64,000 bases of DNA from Polaromonas sp. (GTDB taxonomy: Bacteria; Pseudomonadota; Gammaproteobacteria; Burkholderiales; Burkholderiaceae_C), in NCBI RefSeq assembly GCF_030680935.1, contig NZ_JAUXUP010000026.1, positions 1 through 64,000 of the forward strand. Reading direction: 5' to 3'. Positions 46,710 through 54,656 of this stretch are shown here, in pieces. The position numbers were made by a program, and so were the translations under genes. The notes beneath the pieces were generated by a model. The model was given only the letters and a program-made list of their open reading frames with translations, was not told the origin of the DNA and made no database searches. Each line of letters starts with the position of its first letter. Positions within the stretch are counted from its first letter, which is position 1.

Positions 46710-47222
46710 TCACGCGGCGACCTCCAGCGGCAACACAGGGTAGCCCTGCGATTGCGCGGAGTACGAAAACACCAAGTAGGCCGAGGAGATTTGCCTCATG
46801 GGCCCGAAGCGCTCATTCTTTAATTCTTCTCGAAGTTCCTCAAAGTCTAGGTCGAACTCGTCCGTGAACAGGCACGCGACGACTTCCTTGTACGGGCCGC
46901 CGAGGTATTGCTTCCCGTCCTTCTTCAGAAGTAACCCTCGAATGTGGGCAGCGGCATCACCGGGTTGCCACCGCCGCATGACGTTTTCGCCGCGCGCCGT
47001 TCGGGCTGCTGCTACCGAACAAACGACCTCGGCGACCTCAATAGCGATATGTGCTCCGGAGGGATCGGAGCAAATGCAATCGGGCGGATCGGGTTGCTGC
47101 GGCTTCAACGAATGCCAGCCGAACCCGCGTTCGCGGTTGATGTATGCCACTAGGTGCTCAGCGACGCCCACCTCCTTCTGAGGCTTGTCGGACCACTCGA
47201 AGAAAGGCGCGTACGACTTCAT
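46710..47222 (-). CDS. Hypothetical protein with PD-(D/E)XK-like motif; putative cassette ORF
   Basis: HSLKPQQPDPPDCICSDPSGAHIAIEVAEVV; starts 3 nt after the R' box of attC site 1. Confidence 0.65.
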   Translation of the reverse strand: MKSYAPFFEWSDKPQKEVGVAEHLVAYINRERGFGWHSLKPQQPDPPDCICSDPSGAHIAIEVAEVVCSVAAARTARGENVMRRWQPGDAAAHIRGLLLKKDGKQYLGGPYKEVVACLFTDEFDLDFEELREELKNERFGPMRQISSAYLVFSYSAQSQGYPVLPLEVAA

Positions 47223-47225
47223 GAG

Positions 47226-47283
47226 GGATAACGTTTGAATTCAGTGGACGCCGAAGGCGGTCCGCTGGAATGATGGGTTGGGC
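47226..47283 (-). other. attC site 1 (58 bp, 59-base-element-like)
   Basis: Minus strand GCCCAAC-CCATCATTC-CAGCGGACCGCCTTCGGCGTCCACTG-AATTCAAAC-GTTATCC: R''=GCCCAAC, R'=GTTATCC, imperfect stem, located between ORFs. Confidence 0.75.
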
Positions 47284-47314
47284 GGCAAGTGCCTGGCAGA
47301 TTCGCAATCAAGTG

Positions 47315-47806
47315 CTACTTGACAATGAAAGGCAGCGCTTGAAGCGCTGCATTTGATTTCGTACTGATTTTTATATTTGTGGTTGAACCTATCCCCGCAA
47401 CCAGACCAGTGGATTTTTCAGCTATTTTTGTGGAAATTTCTTTGCCATCGAATGTGGATGACAGGACGTATGCGGTGTTCGGTTTTATGTCCGCATTGAA
47501 CTCGTAGATGGCGTAGACGATGAAGCTGTTCGAAGGACTATCAAGGTTTGACGCCACTTTATACCGATGCTGCCCAGGCTTCAAGCTGTATGTATACGGT
47601 GAGAGGCACCCGTGCCCTGAGCCGATAAATGAACCATCGACTTCGACGAGTGTCACGTACGGCTTATACGTTTTGCCATCTGCTGCGGTAAAAGCTGGGG
47701 CATCGCACGGTACCGGCATGTAAGCGGCATCGCCTCCGCTATACCTGTTCATACTTGTGCAGCCAACCAACCCTGCGACCAGCATAAGGAGAACTGTTCT
47801 TGTCAT
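47315..47806 (-). CDS. Secreted lipoprotein of unknown function, putative cassette ORF
   Basis: MTRTVLLMLVAGLVGCTSMNRYSGG lipobox LVGC; lower GC than flanks. Confidence 0.72.
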   Translation of the reverse strand: MTRTVLLMLVAGLVGCTSMNRYSGGDAAYMPVPCDAPAFTAADGKTYKPYVTLVEVDGSFIGSGHGCLSPYTYSLKPGQHRYKVASNLDSPSNSFIVYAIYEFNADIKPNTAYVLSSTFDGKEISTKIAEKSTGLVAGIGSTTNIKISTKSNAALQALPFIVK

Positions 47807-48102
47807 ACGAGACTCTTTTTCCTTTGCCGCTCAACTTTGATATATCCCGCAAAACTGCGGAATAACATGGCGGCCAATCAGATAACAACGGCAACTGTCG
47901 CTGGAAAAATTGTTCAAAGCCATAGACTTATCTCGCGATGTACTACAAATGCCTGGGTATAACAAAACCGACAAAGTCGCCAGCACTGTTTGACCCTCTC
48001 CCGCTTGCGGCCCCGGCGCAGAGCTTGATGACCTGACTATAACTTTCAAATCGGCCGCTACGGGCACGCCCACCAGCCGGCTGTCTCTGCCTGACTACAC
48101 TC

Positions 48103-48849
48103 GTGCGGATGCGCCCCCCGCCCTCACCGTCCGGCCTCCTGGATCATTTGACCAGCTACTTCTGGAGCGGTGACCTTATCCGCAGCCGAAGTGTCAGTGA
48201 CATCGTGTTGTCGGGCACGCTGGATGTACCTGCGCCACCAGCCTTGCTGCTCGCGGACTGGGAACGTGACATCGCGCAGCAACTGCAACTCGAACCCGGT
48301 GACGTCGAGCCCCTGCCGCTGGCGCGGGCGCGCATGCGCTGGCCGGACTACAAACACTGCGTGCTGGCGGTGGCGGATTGGACGCGTGGGCTGGGTCTGC
48401 AGAAGGTACTGGCCGACTCGGACGTGGCGCTGATGGCCTGCCGCGGGGCAAAGTACCACCATGACGGTGCGCAGTATGGCGGCGCGGCTTTTTGTAACCT
48501 CTTCCTCAGCGACGACAAGGGGCTGGACCTGCATTTCCCGGCCACTGGCCAGCGCATCCCGCTGAGCCGGGGCACGGTGGTGATCTTCGATACGGGGCAG
48601 CCGCACGCGGTGATCAGGCGCGGCAGCAGCGGCTTTGATGCGGCCCACTTTTTGCCGGGAACGGACTGCAGCCAGGTCTTTCTCAGTTGGGAGCTTCCCA
48701 TCGAAGACGCCGATGTCGCACACGCACTTCGCGTCGCTTTCGACGTCGACCCTTCGACTTGCCTGTTGCTGGACGAAGAGCAGGTGTGGCCAGGCGGCGC
48801 ACGGACCACGGTCTGCCCTGCCACCGGTCGCTGGCGCCGTGCGGAGTGA
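48103..48849 (+). CDS. 2OG-Fe(II) oxygenase-like protein
   Basis: YHHDGAQYGGAAFCNLFLSDDKGLDLHFP...RGTVVIFDTGQPHAVIRRG: HxD...H arrangement. Confidence 0.65.
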   Translation: MRMRPPPSPSGLLDHLTSYFWSGDLIRSRSVSDIVLSGTLDVPAPPALLLADWERDIAQQLQLEPGDVEPLPLARARMRWPDYKHCVLAVADWTRGLGLQKVLADSDVALMACRGAKYHHDGAQYGGAAFCNLFLSDDKGLDLHFPATGQRIPLSRGTVVIFDTGQPHAVIRRGSSGFDAAHFLPGTDCSQVFLSWELPIEDADVAHALRVAFDVDPSTCLLLDEEQVWPGGARTTVCPATGRWRRAE

Positions 48850-48895
48850 GCGTCAGCGCAGACCACCTTGAGATATTGCCAACGCGTACATCAAG

Positions 48896-48957
48896 AACAA
48901 AACAGGGCTTCAGCCCTTACCAGTCAAGCGCAAGCAGCTATCACAACGATAGCAAAT
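48896..48957 (-). repeat. Dispersed two-hairpin repeat, copy D (intergenic)
   Basis: Minus: TTGCTATCGTTGTGATAGCTGCTTGCGCTTGACTGGTAAGGGCTGAAGCCCTGTTTTG. Confidence 0.88.
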
Positions 48958-49005
48958 CAGGCAGCCTTGACCGCCTTGCCAGCAGGGGTTCATGCGGGTG
49001 TTAGC

Positions 49006-49926
49006 ATGAACAGCCCACCCAGCAACATGGCCTGCGCGTCATTAATGACCATGAACAAATATGCATCGGGCTTGCTGACAGCCCTTGTTTTTGCCGCCAT
49101 CGGCGCAGGCGCCTGGTTCTGGTGGCAGCACAACCGGCCAGCCCCCTCTAGTGCCCCTGCCGCCACCGCTGCGGTAGCACCTGCGCCCTCACCGGCCGCA
49201 TCTGCGCCGGCCCTTCCGGCGGTGCTGTACCCGATCAGCCCCGAAGGCACGGAAGAGACTACATCGCCCCTGCCCGCGCTGGCCGGGTCCGACACCTATG
49301 TGAGCCAGGCGCTGGTCGAGCTGCTGGGCCGCGACAAGGTTCAGCGCTTTCTGAATCTTGAAGGTTTTGCCCGCCGCGTGGTGGCCACCACCGACAACCT
49401 GGCGCGCGAACATGCGCCGCCGGTGTTGTGGCCCGTCGTTCCCACCCCTGGCCGCTTCACCACGCTGGCCAACGGCGGCCAGGCAGGCAACCCCAGCGCG
49501 GCAGTCACCCCCATCAGCCCCGACAACAGCTTGCGCTACACCCCCTTCGTGCTGTTTGTAGAGTCGGTGGACAACGCCGCCGCAGTCCGCCTGTATGCGC
49601 GCCTGTACCCGCTGTTTCAGCAGGCGTATGAAGAGCTGGGCTTTCCTGGCCGCTACTTCAACGACCGACTGGTCGCGGTGATTGACCTGCTGCTGTCGAC
49701 CCCGGTGCAGTCCGGCCCGCTGGAGGTGGCGCTGGTCGAGGTCAAGGGCCCGGTGCCGTCGGTGCGGCCCTGGGTGCGTTATGAGTTCACCGACCCGGCG
49801 CTGCAGAAACTGTCAGCCGGCCAGAAGATGCTGCTGCGCAGCGGGCCCGTCAACCACAGGCGCCTGAATGCCAAACTGCAGGAAGTCCGGCGCCTGATCA
49901 CTGGCGGCGCACTCCCAAAGCGTTGA
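49006..49926 (+). CDS. DUF3014-like membrane-anchored protein
   Basis: Single N-terminal TM then Pro/Ala linker and LPALAGSDTYVSQALVELLGRDKVQRFLNLEGFARRVVATTDNLAREHAPPVLWPV. Confidence 0.8.
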   Translation: MNSPPSNMACASLMTMNKYASGLLTALVFAAIGAGAWFWWQHNRPAPSSAPAATAAVAPAPSPAASAPALPAVLYPISPEGTEETTSPLPALAGSDTYVSQALVELLGRDKVQRFLNLEGFARRVVATTDNLAREHAPPVLWPVVPTPGRFTTLANGGQAGNPSAAVTPISPDNSLRYTPFVLFVESVDNAAAVRLYARLYPLFQQAYEELGFPGRYFNDRLVAVIDLLLSTPVQSGPLEVALVEVKGPVPSVRPWVRYEFTDPALQKLSAGQKMLLRSGPVNHRRLNAKLQEVRRLITGGALPKR

Positions 49927-49972
49927 ATCGGTAACCGCTGCCCAGAGCGCGGCTTGACGCGGACACCCCTCG

Positions 49973-50311
49973 TCAGTTGGCCTCGCGGTAACTGCGCAGC
50001 AGCACATGGCGGGCGCCACCATTTTTGGCACCACAGGAAGAACACGACGGCGTCGTGCTGGCACCTGGCGCCAGGGTGGCGCAGCCTTCCTGCTCACGCC
50101 CGTTGTTGGTGACAATCGTGTAGCACAGCCGTGCCGTGCGCTTGCCATCGTTGGTGACTTCTGCGTACCCGGAACCGCCCGAGGTGTATGAGCAGGCCTT
50201 CATGCTGACCGGGTAAGCCTTGTGCGTCCACCCCTCACAGGTATCGGCCAGCGCGGGCAGGCCCAGGCTGCCCAGAAGCAGGAATGCCAGCAGAAACTTT
50301 GGATGTCTCAT
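49973..50311 (-). CDS. Small secreted hypothetical protein
   Basis: Signal peptide MRHPKFLLAFLLLGSLGLPALA; four cysteines. Confidence 0.6.
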   Translation of the reverse strand: MRHPKFLLAFLLLGSLGLPALADTCEGWTHKAYPVSMKACSYTSGGSGYAEVTNDGKRTARLCYTIVTNNGREQEGCATLAPGASTTPSCSSCGAKNGGARHVLLRSYREAN

Positions 50312-50436
50312 GAAAACGCCACGTGTGGATGCGAAGCAAAAATGTTATCCGGATGAGGCGCGGCGGCCCATCCCTGGTTCATGGGGTTTCCGGCAGTGCG
50401 ATCCCGGGGGAGCAAGCGCCTGGCTATCATGGACGG

Positions 50437-51312
50437 ATGCACACGCCAAGACCCTGTCCTGTTCGCCACGCCTTCTACGGCCTGGCGCTGGCACTGCTGT
50501 CGGCGGGCAGCCATGGCCAGACGGTCGCAGAGCACCCTGGCCTGCTCAACGCGCTGAACAACGTGCGCCAGCAGGGCTGCGAAACGGGTGCAAAACCCGC
50601 CGCCCCGCTGCGTGAAAACTCCACGCTTTCGCGTGCAGCGATGCTGATCGCCAACGGCGGCAACATGAACGATGCGCTGGGCGCCGTTGGGTACCGCGCG
50701 GTACGGGCTGCGCAAATCAATGTCAGCGGCGCATCGGGTGAAGCTGCGCTGGCGCGCAAGACGCTGGACAAATCGTGCAGTGTTGTCACGCAGCCGGAAC
50801 TGGCGGAGGCCGGCTTCCACCAGCGCGGCAAGCTCACCTGGCTGCTTGTGGCGGCACGTTTTATGCCGCCGCTGGCGGAGCAGGCCGACGAGATGCAGGC
50901 CCGCATACTGGCGCTGGTGAACGAGGCACGCGCCAGGCCGCGCCGCTGCGGCAACGACGCCTTTGCGCCTGTGCAGCCCCTGCTGCTGAACAGCACCTTG
51001 CAGCAAGTCGCCGCGGTCCATGCCATCGACATGGCAACCCACGGCTACTTCAGCCACACCGGCCGCGACGGCAGCACCGCCGACTTGCGCGCCAACCGGC
51101 TGGGCTACCGCTGGCGCGCCATCGGCGAAAACATTGCCACCGGGTTGATGCAGGCCGACACGGCGGTTCTGGGCTGGCTGAACAGCCCCAGCCACTGCGC
51201 CACCATCATGTCGCCGAATTTTCAGGAGACGGGGGTCGCGTTTGCGCTGAGCAGCAGCACCACCGCCAGCAACGGCATTTACTGGGTACAGGTGTTTGGT
51301 ACGCCACGTTAG
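50437..51312 (+). CDS. CAP/SCP-domain secreted protein
   Basis: LQQVAAVHAIDMATHGYFSHTGRDGSTADLRANRLGYRWRAIGENIATG...SPSHCATIMSPNFQETGVAFA. Confidence 0.92.
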   Translation: MHTPRPCPVRHAFYGLALALLSAGSHGQTVAEHPGLLNALNNVRQQGCETGAKPAAPLRENSTLSRAAMLIANGGNMNDALGAVGYRAVRAAQINVSGASGEAALARKTLDKSCSVVTQPELAEAGFHQRGKLTWLLVAARFMPPLAEQADEMQARILALVNEARARPRRCGNDAFAPVQPLLLNSTLQQVAAVHAIDMATHGYFSHTGRDGSTADLRANRLGYRWRAIGENIATGLMQADTAVLGWLNSPSHCATIMSPNFQETGVAFALSSSTTASNGIYWVQVFGTPR

Positions 51313-51335
51313 CCGCCTGCACTGGGCTTACAGGT

Positions 51336-51393
51336 AAAAACGGCCTGTAGCCCTTACCCCACCTGCGTAAGCAGCTATCAAAACAGGAGCTAT
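51336..51393 (-). repeat. Dispersed two-hairpin repeat, copy B (intergenic)
   Basis: Minus: TAGCTCCTGTTTTGATAGCTGCTTACGCAGGTGGGGTAAGGGCTACAGGCCGTTTTT. Confidence 0.88.
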
Positions 51394-51806
51394 TCGGGTG
51401 GCCGGCGCCGCCGCGGAGCAGGCGGAAAGTAAAACCAGCTGGCAATCACCAGCAACCCAAACAGCGAATAGACCAGCACAAACACCCAGCTGGGCGCGTC
51501 GTAATACAGCAGCCGCTGCATCCAGTGTTCGATAAAACCACCGCCGTAGTTGCCGGTGCCGGCGCGGGCGCGCAGCCACATCTCCAGCGTGGTCAGGGGG
51601 CAGACCTGCCCCAGCCAGGACTGCAGCACCACAAACACAATCGCAGCCAGATGGGCCAGCCTGAACCACAGGGCATTGACCCAGTGCCAGCGCCGCAGAT
51701 TGCCCGCCACCACCAGCAGCAGACCGCCCACCACAAAACCCACCACCGCCAGGTGCAAGGCCAACACAAGATTGGCGAGCAACTGAAAGACGGACGGGCT
51801 GCTCAT
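51390..51806 (-). CDS. DUF2784 family membrane protein
   Basis: MSSPSVFQLLANLVLALHLAVVGFVVGG...WLGQVCPLTTLEMWLRARAG. Confidence 0.87.
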   Translation of the reverse strand: MSSPSVFQLLANLVLALHLAVVGFVVGGLLLVVAGNLRRWHWVNALWFRLAHLAAIVFVVLQSWLGQVCPLTTLEMWLRARAGTGNYGGGFIEHWMQRLLYYDAPSWVFVLVYSLFGLLVIASWFYFPPAPRRRRPPE

Positions 51807-51819
51807 GGGCTGATCACAT

Positions 51820-53232
51820 TCACAACCAGCGCTTGAGCAACCCCATGATCTGGTCAAAACGTTTGCCGTAAGGCGGGTAGAACAAATCACCACGCGCCCA
51901 TTTGGACGACACCAGCACCGGCTTTTGCTGGGTGAAGCGCAGGAAGCCAGCCTCACCGTGGTAGGCGCCCCAGCCACTGTCACCGACACCGCCAAAAGGC
52001 AGGTTTTCGTGCGCAATGTGCATCAACGTGTCGTTGACGGTCACGCCGCCGCTGACGGTGCGTGCCAGCACCGCGTCGCGGGCGGCGTTGTCGCTGCCAA
52101 ACCAGTACAGCGCCAGGGGCCGTGGCCGGTCGTTGATGTATTGAATGGCTGCGTCCAGCGAGGTATAAGTCAGCACCGGCAGGATAGGGCCGAAAACTTC
52201 TTCCTCCATCAGCTTCATGGCCGGTGTGGTGTCAAACACCAGCACCGGCGCCATCTGCCGCGCGCTGTCGGCACTGTTGCCACCCGGGTTCAGTACCTGC
52301 AGGCGCGCCCCTGCACCTTCTGCCTGCGCCAGCAAAGCCTGCAGGCGCTCGTGGTGCCGCACACTGATGATGGCTGCGTAGTCGGGGTTGCCCGCAATCG
52401 TCGGGAAGAGTTGGGCCACCGCCAGCGCATACGCCTCGCCAAACGCGGTTTCACTACCCTCGGGCACCAGCACGTAGTCAGGGGCAATACAGGTCTGACC
52501 GGCGTTGAGCAACTTGCCATGTGCAATTTTCAGCGCAGCGCCGGCCAGGTCGCATGAGGCGTCCACAATACACGGCGACTTGCCGCCCAGCTCCAGCGTG
52601 GTGGGGGTGAGGTTGGCGGCGGCGGCCTCTGCCACCTTGCGGCCAGTGGCGGTGGAGCCGGTGAACACCAGGTGGTCAAACGGCAAGGCGGTGAAAGCTG
52701 CCGCCAGTGCGCCGTCGCCCTGCACCAGACAAAACTCGTCGGGTGCAAAATTTTGCGCAATCAACTCGGCCAGCAGCGCTGCGGTGCGCGGCGTCAGCTC
52801 GCTCGGTTTGAGCATCACGCGGTTGCCCGCTGCCAGCGCGGTAATGGCCGGTGCCAGGGCGAGTTGCACCGGGTAATTCCAGGGCGAGATCACGCCGACC
52901 ACGCCCAGTGGCTGACGCTGCAGGTAGGCATGCGATGGCAGCAGGTAAATCGGCGTGGACACCTTCTGGGCCTTCATCCAGCCCGGGAGATGCTTGAGCG
53001 TGTGCGACAGCAGGGTGCGCAGCACAAACAAGTCGGCAATTTCGGTCAGCTGCGGCGAACGCACACCAAAGTCAGCCTGCACCGCCGCCGCAAGCGCGGA
53101 GCCATGCGCATCCAGCAGTGCCCGCACGCGCAGCAGGCGTTCGCGCCGCAAGGCCAGCGGCACGTCGATCTGCGCACGGCTGGCGCGGTGCTGGGCATCA
53201 AACAGGGGGCGAAGGTCGGTGGGGGTGTTCAT
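51820..53232 (-). CDS. Coniferyl-aldehyde-dehydrogenase-type aldehyde dehydrogenase
   Basis: PLGVVGVISPWNYPVQLALAPAITALAAGNRVMLKPSE, LELGGKSPCIVD, GQTCIAPDYVLVP; start MNTPTDLRPLF at 53232. Confidence 0.93.
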   Translation of the reverse strand: MNTPTDLRPLFDAQHRASRAQIDVPLALRRERLLRVRALLDAHGSALAAAVQADFGVRSPQLTEIADLFVLRTLLSHTLKHLPGWMKAQKVSTPIYLLPSHAYLQRQPLGVVGVISPWNYPVQLALAPAITALAAGNRVMLKPSELTPRTAALLAELIAQNFAPDEFCLVQGDGALAAAFTALPFDHLVFTGSTATGRKVAEAAAANLTPTTLELGGKSPCIVDASCDLAGAALKIAHGKLLNAGQTCIAPDYVLVPEGSETAFGEAYALAVAQLFPTIAGNPDYAAIISVRHHERLQALLAQAEGAGARLQVLNPGGNSADSARQMAPVLVFDTTPAMKLMEEEVFGPILPVLTYTSLDAAIQYINDRPRPLALYWFGSDNAARDAVLARTVSGGVTVNDTLMHIAHENLPFGGVGDSGWGAYHGEAGFLRFTQQKPVLVSSKWARGDLFYPPYGKRFDQIMGLLKRWL

Positions 53233-53316
53233 GGTCATCGGGCGATGATAGGACGCAGGCTGCTTGTACATTAGGCAGACAACCTCAGGCCAAGCCAAAA
53301 ACAAGGAATAAAACCC

Positions 53317-54531
53317 ATGCACCGCAGACATCTCCTGGCAGGCGCGGCCGGAGCCGCCGCCCTTGCTGCCCTGCCGACGCTGGGGCAAACCGCAGACGCC
53401 TGGGGCGCCAGTGCGGGCTACCCGACCGGCTGGGGCGGCGGTTTTGAAAAGGGCCGGACCTTCCGCGTGGGCAACTATTCGGGCGGTTATGAGCAGATGT
53501 TCAAGCACCGCAGCATCGCCGCCGGCGCCCTTGTCAGCCCTTTGACCGAAGCCTTGCGCCCTGATTTCAAATACCGCTGGGGCCTGTTCCAGCGCAGCCC
53601 GCAGGATTATCTGGACCAGTGGCCAGTCACCGGCCTGCTGATCGCGCGCAAGGGCAATATCTGGCACGAGAGTTATCGCCACCAGCGCACGGCAGCCATG
53701 CGGCTGACCAGCTGGTCCATGGCCAAAAGTGTGACGTCGCTGTTGCTGGGCATCTGCCTGGACCGGCGCCTGATCGCCTCCTACGACGACCCGGCGCAGC
53801 GCTACCTGCCCGAGCTGCAGGGCACTCTCCATGGCGGTGTGACGCTCAGGCACCTGTCCAACATGTCCAGCGGCGCAGAGGTGCTGCATGACCGCGACAA
53901 CGCGGTGATTTATCCCGCTGCTTTTCTGGGCGCCGACACCGACATCGCGCGCACCGTGGCCGGCTGGAACCAGCGGCGCGAGGACGCCGGGCGCAGCTTC
54001 AACTACAACGAGCTCTGTCCGCTCACTATCGGTATGGTGATACGCCGCGTCACCGGACAAAGCCTGTCGGAGTTTGCGCAAACAGCGCTGTGGCAGCCCA
54101 TGGGCGCCGAAGCCGCTGCCACCTGGCTGACCGACTCGCGCCTCAACGAGTTCAATTGCATTGGCGTGGGTGCGCGGCTGCGTGACTGGGCCCGGCTGGG
54201 CCAGCTGGTGGCCCAGCGCGGCAACATGAATGGCACGCAGGTAGTCAGCACGGCCTGGATCGACGAATGCACCCGCTGGAGCGACAGCGACAAACAGGTC
54301 AGCTATGGCTCTGCGCGTCAGCGCCCTGCCCTGCTGGCGGGATACAAGGCCTTCATGTGGCACGCCAAGGCTGATGGCTCGCAGCCAGTCTTCGCCGGTC
54401 ACCACGGGCAACGTGTGCTGGTGGACTTGCCAACACAGACGGTGGTGGTACAAACCGGTGTCGACCATGAAGGCGCCTGGCAGCCAGAGCTGCACGCCCT
54501 GTTCAATGCAGCCGCCGACATGAAAACATGA
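53317..54531 (+). CDS. Serine hydrolase (beta-lactamase/6-aminohexanoate-dimer hydrolase-like)
   Basis: Tat-like MHRRHLLAGAAGAAALAALPTLGQ; SMAKSVTSLLLG (SxxK), FNYNE (YxN-type). Confidence 0.9.
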   Translation: MHRRHLLAGAAGAAALAALPTLGQTADAWGASAGYPTGWGGGFEKGRTFRVGNYSGGYEQMFKHRSIAAGALVSPLTEALRPDFKYRWGLFQRSPQDYLDQWPVTGLLIARKGNIWHESYRHQRTAAMRLTSWSMAKSVTSLLLGICLDRRLIASYDDPAQRYLPELQGTLHGGVTLRHLSNMSSGAEVLHDRDNAVIYPAAFLGADTDIARTVAGWNQRREDAGRSFNYNELCPLTIGMVIRRVTGQSLSEFAQTALWQPMGAEAAATWLTDSRLNEFNCIGVGARLRDWARLGQLVAQRGNMNGTQVVSTAWIDECTRWSDSDKQVSYGSARQRPALLAGYKAFMWHAKADGSQPVFAGHHGQRVLVDLPTQTVVVQTGVDHEGAWQPELHALFNAAADMKT

Positions 54532-54570
54532 GCGCAGCGTCAGACCAGGCCGTCAGCCTGAATTCATGAG

Positions 54571-54628
54571 AAAAATGGGCCATCAGCCCTTTATCTGTAT
54601 GCGTAAGCAGCTATGATTTCAGGAGCAA
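54571..54628 (-). repeat. Dispersed two-hairpin repeat, copy C (intergenic)
   Basis: Minus: TTGCTCCTGAAATCATAGCTGCTTACGCATACAGATAAAGGGCTGATGGCCCATTTTT. Confidence 0.88.
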
Positions 54629-54656
54629 CTTTCACCCACCTCTCAGAAGAAGATCT

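Noticed and set aside
47332-47350. GCAGCGCTTGAAGCGCTGC palindrome as a terminator
   Set aside because: Lies inside the lipoprotein coding end (AALQALP) and is not followed by a U-tract.
47941-48010. Possible third attC upstream of the lipoprotein ORF (GTTATAC box)
   Set aside because: Paired region too short (~44 bp) and no convincing RYYYAAC partner.
51820-54495. Single 891 aa ORF extending aldehyde dehydrogenase upstream
   Set aside because: The N-terminal ~420 residues are antisense to the well-supported serine hydrolase and have no protein-like motifs; the real start is MNTPTDLRPLF near 53232.
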